Source of the DNA: Campylobacterales bacterium
GTDB taxonomy: Bacteria; Campylobacterota; Campylobacteria; Campylobacterales; Sulfurospirillaceae
Length of the DNA: 64,000 bases
Assembly (NCBI GenBank): GCA_024280575.1
Contig: JAJRPV010000044.1
Coordinates: 38,798 to 102,797, forward strand
Direction of reading: 5' to 3'
In this document: positions 25,049 through 36,287 of the stretch, piece after piece
Position numbering within the stretch: the stretch's first letter is position 1
How the letters are laid out: every line of letters starts with the position of its first letter
Notes under the pieces: model-generated
What the model was told of the DNA's origin: nothing
Databases searched by the model: none
What the model saw: the letters and a program-made list of their open reading frames with translations, nothing else
Translations under genes and position numbers: made by a program

Positions 25049-25830
25049 GTGAAATAATAGCTATAGCAAATCAAAAAGGTGGGGTTGGAAAAACTACGAC
25101 CGCAGTTAACCTTGCTGCTTCTTTAGCAGTTGCTGAGAAAAAAGTACTTTTGATAGATATTGACCCTCAGTCAAATGCTACTACGGGACTAGGTTTTCAT
25201 AGAAGTGATTATGAATACAATATATATCATGTCTTAATCGGAAGAAAAAAACTTTCTCAAGTTATACTTGAAACTACACTGCCAACACTTCATTTGGCTC
25301 CTTCTAATATTGGTTTAGTTGGGGTTGAAAAAGAGTTTTATGATGCAAAAACAAAAGGTAGGGAATTAATTTTAAAAAACAAAATCAAAGAGATTAAAGA
25401 TCAATATGATTATATTATCATAGATTCTCCACCTGCACTAGGAAGCATAACGATAAATGCATTAAGTGCTGCAAATTCGGTTATAATCCCTATACAGTGT
25501 GAATTTTTTGCATTAGAGGGTCTTGCGCAACTGTTAAATACTGTAAAATTAATCAAAAAAACTATAAATCCAAAACTTGAGATAAAAGGCTTTTTACCAA
25601 CAATGTATAGCACTCAAAATAATCTTTCAAAACAAGTTTTCGCAGATCTGAAGCAGCATTTTAAAGGAAAACTATTTAGAGATAAAAAATCTTCATCATA
25701 TGTTGTAATTCCAAGAAATATAAAATTGGCAGAATCCCCTAGTTTTGGAAAACCTATAATCTTATATGATATAAAGTCAGCAGGTTCTCTAGCATATCAA
25801 AATTTAGCAAACTCTATATTGGCCAGCTAA
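25045..25830 (+). CDS. parA: ParA/Soj chromosome-partitioning ATPase
   Basis: 261-aa deviant Walker ATPase. KGGVGKTTTAVNLAAS is the Walker A box with the signature Lys, DIDPQSNATTGLG the A' motif and DYIIIDSPPALG Walker B. It works with ParB on the chromosome origin region. The start overlaps the leader mini-ORF of the repeat element. No transmembrane or helix-turn-helix extension is present, as expected for chromosomal Soj. Confidence 0.95.
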   Translation: MSEIIAIANQKGGVGKTTTAVNLAASLAVAEKKVLLIDIDPQSNATTGLGFHRSDYEYNIYHVLIGRKKLSQVILETTLPTLHLAPSNIGLVGVEKEFYDAKTKGRELILKNKIKEIKDQYDYIIIDSPPALGSITINALSAANSVIIPIQCEFFALEGLAQLLNTVKLIKKTINPKLEIKGFLPTMYSTQNNLSKQVFADLKQHFKGKLFRDKKSSSYVVIPRNIKLAESPSFGKPIILYDIKSAGSLAYQNLANSILAS

Positions 25831-25831
25831 T

Positions 25832-26686
25832 ATGTGTGCAAAAAAAGCTTTAGGTAGAGGACTTAGTGCCATCATAGATGATGTTGAAGATGCTTACAGA
25901 CAAGATTTGGATGATTCCAGCGAATTAATTAGAGAGATAGAAGTAGATTTAATTTCACCAAATCCATACCAACCAAGAACATATTTTAGTGAAGAGGCAC
26001 TTAATGAACTTAGTGAATCAATCAAAAAGCATGGTCTTCTCCAGCCAATTATAGTCATTGAAAAAGATGATAAATTTGTTTTATTGGCAGGTGAAAGAAG
26101 ATTAAGAGCTACTAAAATAGCTGGATTTAAAACAATAAGAGCAATAATTGCAGATATTGAATCTAAAAACCTGAGAGAATTAGCTTTAATAGAAAATATA
26201 CAAAGAGAAGATTTAAATCCAGTAGAATTAGCAGTTTCATACAAAGAGTTGATTGAAGAGTATAAAATTACTCAAGAAGGTCTTTCAGAAATTATCCATA
26301 AAAGCAGAACACAGATAACCAATACAATAAGATTGCTATCTTTAAGTGATGAAACAAAAAAACTTTTATCAAATGGTAGATTATCTCAAGGACATGCTAA
26401 AATCATAGTAGGGTTATCAAGCAAAGATGAAGAAAATATTGTAAACACAATTTTAGGGCAAAAATTAAGTGTAAGAGATACTGAAATTTTAGTGAAAAAA
26501 ATTAAATCCAACAGTATTCCCCATAAAACACAAGAGAAAAAAAATGAGCCGTTTCGAGATAATCTTAAAAGCATCAAGATTAAGTTAAATGAAATAGGTT
26601 TCAAAAGTAAAATAGGTAAAAATAGTATAACTGTTGTATTGGATGATCAAGAAAAAATAGATAAATTTTTTGATAAATTGTTATAA
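25832..26686 (+). CDS. parB: ParB/Spo0J partition protein
   Basis: 284 aa. The ParB/Srx CTP-binding region shows NPYQPRTYFSEEALNELSESI and the GERRLRATK motif; ENIQREDLNPVE follows, then the helix-turn-helix ITQEGLSEIIHKSRTQITN and a short C-terminal dimerisation domain. It loads at parS sites and spreads as a clamp. It begins 1 bp after parA stops. No obvious parS palindrome was found in the immediate neighbourhood. Confidence 0.95.
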   Translation: MCAKKALGRGLSAIIDDVEDAYRQDLDDSSELIREIEVDLISPNPYQPRTYFSEEALNELSESIKKHGLLQPIIVIEKDDKFVLLAGERRLRATKIAGFKTIRAIIADIESKNLRELALIENIQREDLNPVELAVSYKELIEEYKITQEGLSEIIHKSRTQITNTIRLLSLSDETKKLLSNGRLSQGHAKIIVGLSSKDEENIVNTILGQKLSVRDTEILVKKIKSNSIPHKTQEKKNEPFRDNLKSIKIKLNEIGFKSKIGKNSITVVLDDQEKIDKFFDKLL

Positions 26687-26723
26687 TTTTCTTAATTTAA
26701 TGAAATAATATAAATATTTATGT

Positions 26724-26729
26724 TAAAAT
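26724..26729 (+). promoter_or_regulatory. Extended -10 promoter for ATP synthase operon
   Basis: TATGTTAAAATC gives TG-T-TAAAAT, 51 bp before the first ATP synthase gene in the 93-bp gap after parB. Confidence 0.5.
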
Positions 26730-26779
26730 CTTAGCGTTTTTGAATTATATGAAAAATATTTGAGAAAAGGAGAAAGAAT

Positions 26780-27202
26780 ATGTTAGATATTATACCAGCA
26801 CTTTTATTAGTAACTGGTGTTATTTTTTTAGTCTTAATTGTTATTTTAAATAAGACATTATACAAACCACTCTTGGGCTTTATGGAAAATAGAGAAAAAT
26901 CCATAAAGAGAGATTTGGATAATGCAGGGAAGAATGATGATGAGGTTGCAACTTTTAAAAAAGATGCTGAGAGTATTGTTTTAAAAGCTAAAACGGAAGC
27001 CAATGAATTAAAAGAATCTGCTTTGATGATTGTGAAAGATGAAGCCTTAAAACAGCTAGAAGATAAAAAGAATGAGCTAGAGAGTAAATATTCTCAGTTT
27101 TTGAGAGAATTAGATATGCAAAAAATAGAGTTAAAAAAAGCTTTACAAGAACAAATGCCAGAATTTCGTGCTACCGTTAAAGCAAAACTTGAACAAATTT
27201 AG
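26780..27202 (+). CDS. atpF': F0F1 ATP synthase subunit b' (peripheral stalk)
   Basis: 140 aa with one N-terminal helix (LLLVTGVIFLVLIVIL) and a long charged coiled coil. Campylobacterota encode two b-type subunits, b' and b, which form a heterodimeric peripheral stalk. It is the first gene of the operon b'-b-delta-alpha-gamma-beta-epsilon; subunits a and c are not in this window. Confidence 0.88.
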   Translation: MLDIIPALLLVTGVIFLVLIVILNKTLYKPLLGFMENREKSIKRDLDNAGKNDDEVATFKKDAESIVLKAKTEANELKESALMIVKDEALKQLEDKKNELESKYSQFLRELDMQKIELKKALQEQMPEFRATVKAKLEQI

Positions 27203-27212
27203 GAGAATAAAA

Positions 27213-27734
27213 ATGAAAAAACTATTATACATATTACTTTTGATTTTACCTGCTTTTGTTTATGCATCAGGCGGGAGCGAAGGTGCTGAAAGTACGGATA
27301 TTATTCCAAGAACAGTAAACTTTTTGATTTTTGCAGCCATTTTATACTACTTTGTTGCAAATCCCGTAAAAGATTTTTTTAATGGAAGAAAAAATTCTAT
27401 AGCAGATAGATTAAATTCCATCCAAGAGAAGTTAAAAGAATCCAGTAATCAAAAAAACAGAGCAAAAGAATTGATTGAAAAAGCAAAGATTGAAGCTATT
27501 TCAATTATGGAAGTATCTAAAAATGAGACAGAGATTTTAAAAGCTAAGATTTTAGAAAATCATAAAATGGATATAGAAAATTTAGAAAAAAGTTTTGATG
27601 ATCAGATATCTATCGAAAGAAGAAAAATGACCAGAGCAGTTATTTCCGAAGTTTTAGATGATGTATTTGCAAAAGATTCATCATTGTTAAAAAAAGATGA
27701 GTTGTTAGATATCGTCATGAAAAAGGTTGCATAA
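27213..27734 (+). CDS. atpF: F0F1 ATP synthase subunit b
   Basis: 173 aa from ATG 27213 (AGGAG upstream); the track start at 27168 lies in the previous gene. The N-terminus MKKLLYILLLILPAFVYASGG resembles a cleaved signal, followed by the real membrane helix VNFLIFAAILYYFVANPV and a coiled-coil stalk ending in the delta-binding region. A signal-like leader on subunit b is known for this phylum. The stop TAA overlaps the atpH start. Confidence 0.9.
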   Translation: MKKLLYILLLILPAFVYASGGSEGAESTDIIPRTVNFLIFAAILYYFVANPVKDFFNGRKNSIADRLNSIQEKLKESSNQKNRAKELIEKAKIEAISIMEVSKNETEILKAKILENHKMDIENLEKSFDDQISIERRKMTRAVISEVLDDVFAKDSSLLKKDELLDIVMKKVA

Positions 27735-28264
27735 TGAGTAATCAATTAGCAAGAAAATATGTAAAAGCACTAATAAAAAGTTTTGATGAAACTGAACTAA
27801 AAAAGATTCATATAAGTCTAGAAGAGCTTTCAAGCGCCTGTAAAGTAAAAAAGTTTACAAATATCATAAATTCACCTGATATTGATTCAGCCAAGAGAGA
27901 AGAGTTTATTTTATCTTTAAATGTAAACAGCAATGTAAAATTTATAAATTTTCTAAAATTACTTAGCGAAAATAATCGTCTAGAATTAATTCCTGAAATT
28001 TGTTATGAACTAAAATATCAAGAGGCAGTTAATAGTAATCAGTTTAATGGAGTTGTTATGTGTGATTTTGATATAAGTGAACAGAAAATAAAAATTTTGG
28101 AAGATAATTTTAGTAAAAAATTTAATTCTACTATCAAGTTACATAAATCAACCGCAGAGTATCCGGGTGTAAAAGTTAAGATTGATGATTTAGGTTTAGA
28201 AGTGAGCTTTTCGCTAGAGCGATTAAAAGCACAAATGTCTGAGTACATTTTAAAAGCAATATAA
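27734..28264 (+). CDS. atpH: F0F1 ATP synthase subunit delta
   Basis: 176 aa. N-terminal helical bundle begins MSNQLARKYVKALIKSF, and the C-terminal signature GVKVKIDDLGLEVSFSLERL is close to the family pattern. It joins the peripheral stalk to the alpha subunits. Confidence 0.92.
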   Translation: MSNQLARKYVKALIKSFDETELKKIHISLEELSSACKVKKFTNIINSPDIDSAKREEFILSLNVNSNVKFINFLKLLSENNRLELIPEICYELKYQEAVNSNQFNGVVMCDFDISEQKIKILEDNFSKKFNSTIKLHKSTAEYPGVKVKIDDLGLEVSFSLERLKAQMSEYILKAI

Positions 28265-28290
28265 ATAAAAAAGAAGTTAAGGAGTAATTT

Positions 28291-29808
28291 GTGGGAGCAA
28301 AAATGAAAGCTGATGAGATCAGTTCGATCATTAAAGAGCGTATTGAAAATTTTGAATTAAATGTGGATGTTGAAGAGACAGGTAAGGTTATATCTATAGC
28401 CGATGGTGTTGCAAATGTCTATGGACTTAAAAATGTTATGGCTGGAGAGATGGTTGAATTTGAAACAGGTGAAAGAGCAATAGCGCTAAACCTTGATGAA
28501 TCAAGTGTCGGTGTGGTTATTATGGGAAATTCAACTGATGTAAAAGAGGGAACTTCTGTAAAAAGACTAGGTAAGCTTTTGAGTGTTCCTGTGGGGGATG
28601 CACTTATTGGGCGTGTTGTTAATCCATTGGGTGATCCGATAGATGGGAAAGGACCTATTGAAACGGTAGAAACTAGATTTGTTGAAGAAAAAGCACCTGG
28701 TATTATGGCAAGAAAATCAGTTCATGAGCCACTTCAAACAGGAATTAAAGCAATTGATGCATTGGTTCCTATTGGAAGAGGCCAAAGAGAGCTTATTATT
28801 GGTGATAGGCAAACCGGTAAAACGACAGTTGCAATTGATACTATTATAAATCAAAAGGGACAGGATGTTATTTGTATTTATGTAGCAATCGGGCAAAAAG
28901 AATCGACCGTAGCTCAAGTAGTTAAAAAACTTGAAGAGCATGGTGCTATGGAATATACTATAATCGTAGCTGCTGGTGCTGCTGATTCTGCAACTCTACA
29001 ATATCTTGCGCCTTATGCCGGTGTGACAATGGGTGAATATTTTAGAGATAGTGCAAGACACGGATTAATTATATATGATGATTTAAGCAAGCATGCTGTT
29101 GCTTATCGTGAAATGTCTTTGATTTTAAGAAGACCTCCTGGTCGTGAAGCTTATCCTGGTGATGTTTTTTATCTTCACTCAAGACTTCTTGAAAGAGCTG
29201 CAAAACTAAATGATGATTTAGGGGGTGGTAGTTTAACTGCACTTCCTATTATCGAGACTCAAGCGGGTGATGTTTCTGCATATATTCCGACAAATGTTAT
29301 TTCTATTACTGATGGACAGATATTCCTAGAAACAGATTTGTTTAACTCTGGAATTCGTCCGGCTATTAATGTTGGATTATCAGTTTCTAGGGTTGGTGGT
29401 TCTGCTCAAATTAAAGCTATAAAACAAGTAGCGGGAACACTAAGACTTGATTTGGCTCAATACCGTGAACTTCAAGCATTTGCTCAATTTGCAAGTGATT
29501 TGGATGAATTAAGTAGAAACCAGCTTGAACGAGGTCAAAGAATGGTTGAGATTTTAAAACAACCTCCTTATTCGCCACTTCCTGTTGAAAATGAAGTTGT
29601 AGCTATTTATGTGGGGGCAAAAGGCTTCTTGGATGATATAGATGTTAAACTAGTTACCAAATTTGAAGATGAACTGTTTCCTTTTATTGAAGCTAAATAT
29701 CCACAAATACTAGAACAAATAAGAACCAAAAAAGTTTTAGATAAAGACATTGAAGAATTGTTAAACAGCGCAATTGGTGAGTTCAAAGCAACATTTGCGA
29801 TTAAGTAA
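28291..29808 (+). CDS. atpA: F0F1 ATP synthase subunit alpha
   Basis: 505 aa. P-loop [13 protein letters not shown] (about residue 170) and signature [17 protein letters not shown]. The start is GTG 28291 ([21 protein letters not shown]), with AAGGAG six bases upstream, matching the usual N-terminus of Campylobacterota alpha subunits. Confidence 0.96.
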   Translation: MGAKMKADEISSIIKERIENFELNVDVEETGKVISIADGVANVYGLKNVMAGEMVEFETGERAIALNLDESSVGVVIMGNSTDVKEGTSVKRLGKLLSVPVGDALIGRVVNPLGDPIDGKGPIETVETRFVEEKAPGIMARKSVHEPLQTGIKAIDALVPIGRGQRELIIGDRQTGKTTVAIDTIINQKGQDVICIYVAIGQKESTVAQVVKKLEEHGAMEYTIIVAAGAADSATLQYLAPYAGVTMGEYFRDSARHGLIIYDDLSKHAVAYREMSLILRRPPGREAYPGDVFYLHSRLLERAAKLNDDLGGGSLTALPIIETQAGDVSAYIPTNVISITDGQIFLETDLFNSGIRPAINVGLSVSRVGGSAQIKAIKQVAGTLRLDLAQYRELQAFAQFASDLDELSRNQLERGQRMVEILKQPPYSPLPVENEVVAIYVGAKGFLDDIDVKLVTKFEDELFPFIEAKYPQILEQIRTKKVLDKDIEELLNSAIGEFKATFAIK

Positions 29809-29817
29809 GGATAAGCT

Positions 29818-30702
29818 ATGGCAAACCTTAAAGAGATAAAAAGAAAAATTAAAAGTGTTGAAAACACCAAAAAAACTACTAGAGCTATGAAGCTTGTCTC
29901 TACTGCAAAGTTAAAACGAGCAGAGTTAGCAGCTAAAAAATCTAGAGTTTATGCGGAAAAAATCAATGAAGTTTTATCTGATATTTCTCACAAAATAAAC
30001 AAATACAAAGTTGGTGGTATTGATAGCCACTATTTTGATATTAAAAATGATATAGAAAAAGTTGATATTGTTTTTGTAACAGCCGATAAGGGATTGTGTG
30101 GAGGTTTTAATATACAAACTATTAAACAAGTGCAAACTCTGATGAAAAAATACAAAGATAAAAAAGTCAAAGTTAGGCTAAGGGCAATAGGCAGAAAAGG
30201 AATTGATTTTTTTAAATTCCAGGGAATAGAGCTATTAACTAACAATGTTGGTGTTAGTTCATCTCCAACATATGAAAAAGCCAGTGAGATAATAAATGAA
30301 GCTATTAGTGATTTTGAAAACGGAGTCACCGATAAGGTTATTTTAGTTCATAACGGTTATAAAAATATGATTTCGCAAGAACTAAGAGTAGTTGATGTAG
30401 TTCCGATAGAAGAACCAGATGGAAAAGAGAGTGAATCATTATCAATGATGGAGTTGGAACCTGCTGAAGATGAAACTATATTAAACTCATTGATGAAAAA
30501 ATATTTTGAGTACAATATGTATTATGCACTTATAGATTCACTTGCGGCAGAACATAGTGCAAGAATGCAAGCTATGGAAAATGCAACAAATAATGCAAGC
30601 GAAAGAGTGCATAAATTAACACTAGCATATAATAAAGCTAGACAAGAGTCAATCACTACTGAATTAATAGAGATTATCAGTGGTGTTGAATCAATGAAAT
30701 AA
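29818..30702 (+). CDS. atpG: F0F1 ATP synthase subunit gamma
   Basis: 294-aa rotor shaft. N-terminal helix [29 protein letters not shown] and C-terminal helix [19 protein letters not shown] are the two conserved coiled-coil strands; [14 protein letters not shown] is the core motif. Confidence 0.95.
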   Translation: MANLKEIKRKIKSVENTKKTTRAMKLVSTAKLKRAELAAKKSRVYAEKINEVLSDISHKINKYKVGGIDSHYFDIKNDIEKVDIVFVTADKGLCGGFNIQTIKQVQTLMKKYKDKKVKVRLRAIGRKGIDFFKFQGIELLTNNVGVSSSPTYEKASEIINEAISDFENGVTDKVILVHNGYKNMISQELRVVDVVPIEEPDGKESESLSMMELEPAEDETILNSLMKKYFEYNMYYALIDSLAAEHSARMQAMENATNNASERVHKLTLAYNKARQESITTELIEIISGVESMK

Positions 30703-30712
30703 ACTGTTTTAA

Positions 30713-32140
<1,428 letters not shown>

Positions 32141-32160
32141 GCTTTATATAAGGTATTATT

Positions 32161-32556
32161 ATGGAAACATTGAGATTAGAGATAGTCACGCCAGAGGGTC
32201 AAATATTTGCCAATAATGTTAAAAGCGTAACTCTTCCGGGAAGCGAAGGTGAGTTTGGAGTACTCCCTCACCATGCTTCCTTGGTATCATTATTAAAAAC
32301 AGGCGTAATTGATATAGAACTTACAAACGGTGAGCATGAAATTGTGGCAGTTGACTGGGGACATGCGGAGATAGATGAAACAAAAGTTACAATTTTAGCC
32401 GATGGTGCAGTGGCTATTGTAGGAGAGAATGAAAGTGAGATAGCAAAATCTATAGAGTCTGCTAAAAAACTTATAGATAGCATGAGTGACTCTGATGTTG
32501 CAATTGCGATGGCTGAAGCAAAAATAGATAATATCTTGAAAAGCAAGAAGTACTAA
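32161..32556 (+). CDS. atpC: F0F1 ATP synthase subunit epsilon
   Basis: 131 aa. N-terminal beta sandwich ETLRLEIVTPEGQIFANNVKSV and LPGSEGEFGVLPHHA are the standard motifs; the C-terminal helical hairpin follows. Last ATP synthase gene, only 3 bp before exbB. Confidence 0.95.
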   Translation: METLRLEIVTPEGQIFANNVKSVTLPGSEGEFGVLPHHASLVSLLKTGVIDIELTNGEHEIVAVDWGHAEIDETKVTILADGAVAIVGENESEIAKSIESAKKLIDSMSDSDVAIAMAEAKIDNILKSKKY

Positions 32557-32559
32557 AAT

Positions 32560-33159
32560 ATGTCTGCAGCTGATTTGTTGATAAATTATATATCAAGAAG
32601 TAGCTATATTACATTTTTTGTTTTAATATGGCTCTCTTTTTATTTTGTTACAACTTTTGGAATTTTAATTAGTAGATATTTTTATCTGAATTCTTGGTTA
32701 AAAACAGAAAGAAACTCTTTAGAATCTATGCTAATGGGTGCTAAAAATGTAAGAGACGACTCTATTTTAAGAAAATGTACAAGCAAAATAAATACTTCAT
32801 TAAATCTTTTAAATGTGTGTAAGAGTGTAGCAGAAAAGAATGCTACAAATGGATTATGGATGTTATCTATGATAGCGTCCACCTCTCCTTTTATTGGATT
32901 GTTCGGCACAGTTGTGTCAATTTTAGATACTTTTAGTGGCTTAGGACAGAGTGGAAGTGCCTCGTTAGGCATAATAGCACCGGCTATTAGTGAAGCATTG
33001 ATTGCAACTGCTGCAGGTATATTCGTGGCTATTCCGGCATATAGTACACATCTTTTTTTAAAGAGAAAATCTTACGAAGTTGTAGTTGCAGTTCAAAGAG
33101 AGATAGATTTGCTACTTAGTAACAATGAAAAGATTGTAAAAGATACGCAACAAGTATGA
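32560..33159 (+). CDS. tolQ: ExbB/TolQ-family proton channel protein
   Basis: 199-aa inner-membrane protein with three helices (about 15-38, 105-130 and 140-165). ASTSPFIGLFGTVVSILDTF and APAISEALIATAAGIFVAIPAY are the MotA/TolQ/ExbB signatures. With TolR it uses proton flow to drive TolA. Gene order with tolR-tolA-tolB-pal marks it as the Tol system rather than TonB. It overlaps the next gene by 4 bp. Confidence 0.9.
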   Translation: MSAADLLINYISRSSYITFFVLIWLSFYFVTTFGILISRYFYLNSWLKTERNSLESMLMGAKNVRDDSILRKCTSKINTSLNLLNVCKSVAEKNATNGLWMLSMIASTSPFIGLFGTVVSILDTFSGLGQSGSASLGIIAPAISEALIATAAGIFVAIPAYSTHLFLKRKSYEVVVAVQREIDLLLSNNEKIVKDTQQV

Positions 33160-33545
33160 TTGACTGGAATGACAATCCTGAATTAAATATCACGCCATTG
33201 GTTGATATTATGCTTGTTCTTCTCGCTATTTTAATGGTGACAACCCCCGCTATGGTCTATCAAGAGAAAATTACACTTCCTAATGGTACCAGATCAGCCA
33301 TAGTGAAAAAAGTACCTGAGCTTGAAATTCGTATCAGTAGTGACAGAAAAGTTTATATTAAAAAAGACACATTTTTACTTAGTGAATTTGCAGATAATTT
33401 TACTATGATGAAAGGCAAATATGATCCAAACTCACAGGTCTATATCAAAGCAGATGAATCATTAAAATACAAAGATGTAATGTATGTTTTAAAAAGTGTA
33501 AAAGAAGCTGGTTTTACTAAAGTATCTTTAGAAACAAATGGATAA
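33156..33545 (+). CDS. tolR: ExbD/TolR-family protein
   Basis: 129 aa, one helix and a periplasmic domain. NITPLVDIMLVLLAILMV has the membrane Asp that carries protons, and YIKADESLKYKDVMYVL is the C-terminal family motif. Confidence 0.92.
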   Translation: MIDWNDNPELNITPLVDIMLVLLAILMVTTPAMVYQEKITLPNGTRSAIVKKVPELEIRISSDRKVYIKKDTFLLSEFADNFTMMKGKYDPNSQVYIKADESLKYKDVMYVLKSVKEAGFTKVSLETNG

Positions 33546-33548
33546 AAT

Positions 33549-34313
33549 ATGCCAGATAGGTCTAATAAATATAACTTAGTTGGCTTTATTCTCGCTTCAA
33601 TTCTTTATTTGACTGTATTGTTATTACTCGCTTTTTATCTCCAAGATAAAGCTAGAAAAAATGTTGACTATACGATAAAAAAAGATAATATATTGGATAT
33701 CACTCTAGTTGAGAGAAAACATAAAAAAAATATAAAACCACGAAAAAAAATAGTTAAGAAACAAAATATTGAAAAACCAAAACCTATAACTACAAAACCA
33801 AAACCTAAAAAAGTATCTCCTAAAGTGCAAAAAAAAGTATCACTTCAGGGTTTATTTAAAAAAATAGATACTAAAAAAATAATTGAGCAAAAAATTGATA
33901 TGGCACAGCAAAGTAGAAAAAAAGAAGTAAAATCTAAAGTAAACATTGAAAAACCTAAAAAGAGAGATATTGCAAAAAAGCTTGTAGAATCTTTAAGCTT
34001 TGAGAGTCCTCAAAATATAAAATCAAGCAAAAATGGTATCTATGATAAATTTCGTGGTAAAGTTCAGCAAATTTTGTATAAAAATTGGCAAAATACAATA
34101 GATACAGTATCAGGCAATAGTGCCACAGTTGAAATTTTTATAGATAAAATTGGAACTTTTAGTTATAAAATAGTAAAACTTTCATATAATGATGAATTCA
34201 ATTCTAAATTAGTAGATTTTTTAGAAGAGATGAAGGACAAAGAGTTTCCACCATTTACTGAGGGTGAGATATTTCAGCTACAAGTTGAATTTAAGGATAT
34301 AAGAAATGATTAA
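33549..34313 (+). CDS. tolA: TolA/TonB-like energy transducer
   Basis: 254 aa. One N-terminal helix (LVGFILASILYLTVLLLLAFYL) is followed by a very Lys-rich, Pro-containing periplasmic linker (about 45-150), then a small C-terminal domain (YDKFRGKVQQILYKNWQ to LQVEFKDI) of the TolA/TonB type. It spans the periplasm to contact Pal and TolB. It overlaps tolB by 8 bp. Confidence 0.8.
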   Translation: MPDRSNKYNLVGFILASILYLTVLLLLAFYLQDKARKNVDYTIKKDNILDITLVERKHKKNIKPRKKIVKKQNIEKPKPITTKPKPKKVSPKVQKKVSLQGLFKKIDTKKIIEQKIDMAQQSRKKEVKSKVNIEKPKKRDIAKKLVESLSFESPQNIKSSKNGIYDKFRGKVQQILYKNWQNTIDTVSGNSATVEIFIDKIGTFSYKIVKLSYNDEFNSKLVDFLEEMKDKEFPPFTEGEIFQLQVEFKDIRND

Positions 34314-35577
34314 AAAATTATTATTGTTGCTATTTGTTACTTATTCGCTTTTTGCATATGATGCAACTGTGGAGATTGTAAAAAAATTAGATACCCTACC
34401 TAAAATTGCAGTTCAAGATGCTAGTGATAGTAGTGAAGACATATACCTAAGGAAAAAATTTTATAAATTATTAGTTGGAGATTTGCGAGTCAGTGCTCAT
34501 TTTAGACCGTTAGATAAGTATATGACAAGTAGCTATAGCGGAGGTGTTGGTGAAAATTTTCTAAGTAAAGAGAGTGTTGATTTAATCTTAAGATTTAGAT
34601 TAGTAACAGTTGGTAATTCACTGATAGCAAATGTAAAATTAATCAATGCCAGTAGTGGTGAAGTTAGAAATGAAACAAATTATAAGATGCAACAAAGAAA
34701 AAGATTTCCATTTTTAGCTCATAGAATAATAGTGAATACGAATGATTTGATAGGGGCACCTAGTATAAAGTGGATGGAGCAATTTGTTCTTTTTGCAAAA
34801 TATACAGGTAAAAGAGAATCGGAAATAGTAGTTTCAGATTATACATTAAGTTTTCAAAAGACAATTGTAAAAGGCGGCTTAAATATTTTTCCAAAATGGG
34901 CAAATAAACTCCAAGATGCTTTTTATTACACATCTTACAGTGGTTACCTGCCAACTTTGTATAGAGTAGATTTAAATAGCGGTGAACGAAGAAAAATTAT
35001 AACAGGAAAAGGTATGTTAGTTTGTTCTGATGTTTCAAATGATGGAGAGAAACTGTTGCTGACAATGGCTCCGCAAGACCAGGCAGATATCTTTTTATAT
35101 GATCTTAGATTTAAACAATTAGAAAGAATTACAAAATATTCCGGAATTGATGTTAATGGCAATTTTATAGATAATGATAAAAAAATAATTTTTGTTCCAG
35201 ACAGACTAGGATATCCTAATATTTTTTCAAAAAAAATTGGTGGACATGGTGGTGTTGAACAAATGGTTTATCATGGAAAAAATAACAACTCAGTCTCTGC
35301 TATTGATAATTATATTGTTTATTCAAGTAGAGAAGGTGAGAGCGAATTTGGCAACAATGTTTTTAATTTATATCTCATATCTACTAAAACTGACTATATC
35401 AGACAACTAACAGCTAGCGGGAAAAATCTTTATCCTAGATTTGCAAAAGATAAAGATACGATTTTGTTTATAAAACACTTTAAGAATCAAAGTTCATTGG
35501 GAGTTATAAGGCTAAATTCAAATAAAAGCTTTCTTTTTCCATTGAAAGTAGGTAAAATTCAGTCAATTGATTGGTAA
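34306..35577 (+). CDS. tolB: Tol-Pal system protein TolB
   Basis: 423-aa periplasmic protein. Signal peptide MIKKLLLLLFVTYSLFAYD, N-terminal alpha/beta domain, then a six-bladed propeller with repeats such as DVSNDGEKLLLTMAPQDQADIFLYDL. It binds Pal and competes with peptidoglycan. Its gene overlaps tolA and precedes pal. Confidence 0.93.
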   Translation: MIKKLLLLLFVTYSLFAYDATVEIVKKLDTLPKIAVQDASDSSEDIYLRKKFYKLLVGDLRVSAHFRPLDKYMTSSYSGGVGENFLSKESVDLILRFRLVTVGNSLIANVKLINASSGEVRNETNYKMQQRKRFPFLAHRIIVNTNDLIGAPSIKWMEQFVLFAKYTGKRESEIVVSDYTLSFQKTIVKGGLNIFPKWANKLQDAFYYTSYSGYLPTLYRVDLNSGERRKIITGKGMLVCSDVSNDGEKLLLTMAPQDQADIFLYDLRFKQLERITKYSGIDVNGNFIDNDKKIIFVPDRLGYPNIFSKKIGGHGGVEQMVYHGKNNNSVSAIDNYIVYSSREGESEFGNNVFNLYLISTKTDYIRQLTASGKNLYPRFAKDKDTILFIKHFKNQSSLGVIRLNSNKSFLFPLKVGKIQSIDW

Positions 35578-35593
35578 TTTTAAAAAAATATGT

Positions 35594-35599
35594 TAAAAT
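35594..35599 (+). promoter_or_regulatory. Extended -10 promoter for pal
   Basis: TATGTTAAAATG gives TG-T-TAAAAT, 29 bp before pal, giving the abundant lipoprotein its own promoter. Confidence 0.5.
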
Positions 35600-35627
35600 G
35601 TCGTGGAAAATAAAATAAAAGGCGGTA

Positions 35628-36200
35628 ATGATGAAAAAATTGGTTCTAGCTAGTATGAGTGTAGCTGTTTTGCTATTTACAGGATGTAGTCAAAAAAATC
35701 CTGATGTAGACATGACAACTAAAAATCAAAAAATGGAAAAAGTAAGTAATACAAATGCAAATGGTATGAATGCAAGTAACATGGATTCAAATAGTATGAG
35801 TAGCAATTCTATGGCTGAAAATAATGAAAATGCAGTTAAGTATTTAATTGCAAATTTGGAATCAAAGTTGAGACCAGTTAACTTTGATTTTGATAAATAT
35901 AATATCAGAGAAGATATGAAACCAGTTGTTGCAAGCAGTGCTACTATTTGGGATGGAGATAAAGCACAGAATTTATCAGTTAAGCTTGAAGGAAACTGTG
36001 ATGAATGGGGTACTGATGAGTATAATTATGCTTTAGGTTTGAAAAGAGCTAAAAGTGTTAAAGATGCATTGGGTGCTAGAGGCGTAGCAGTTGATAGAAT
36101 TATGCTTGTAAGTTATGGTGAAAGCAATCCTGTTTGTACAGAACACACAAAAGCTTGTTGGGCTGAAAATAGAAGAGTAGAATTTAAATTATTACCATAA
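35628..36200 (+). CDS. pal: Peptidoglycan-associated lipoprotein Pal
   Basis: 190 aa. Lipoprotein signal ends LLFTGC with Cys about residue 20. A low-complexity Asn/Ser/Met linker follows (NANGMNASNMDSNSMSSNSM), then the OmpA-like peptidoglycan-binding domain: NFDFDKYNIRED, GNCDEWGTDEYNYALGLKRA and GESNP, with ENRRVEF at the end. It anchors the outer membrane to the cell wall. Confidence 0.95.
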   Translation: MMKKLVLASMSVAVLLFTGCSQKNPDVDMTTKNQKMEKVSNTNANGMNASNMDSNSMSSNSMAENNENAVKYLIANLESKLRPVNFDFDKYNIREDMKPVVASSATIWDGDKAQNLSVKLEGNCDEWGTDEYNYALGLKRAKSVKDALGARGVAVDRIMLVSYGESNPVCTEHTKACWAENRRVEFKLLP

Positions 36201-36214
36201 ATATAGACATATAG

Positions 36215-36237
36215 GGTCATGTAGTATTTGCATGACC
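36215..36237 (+). terminator. Hairpin after pal
   Basis: GGTCATG/CATGACC with a 9-nt loop, 14 bp after the pal stop. There is no long T tail, so it may be an attenuator or mRNA stabiliser rather than a full terminator. Confidence 0.5.
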
Positions 36238-36287
36238 ACATCTCTCAAATACTTCGAAATATATCCCTTGTTTAAAGGAGAAGACTT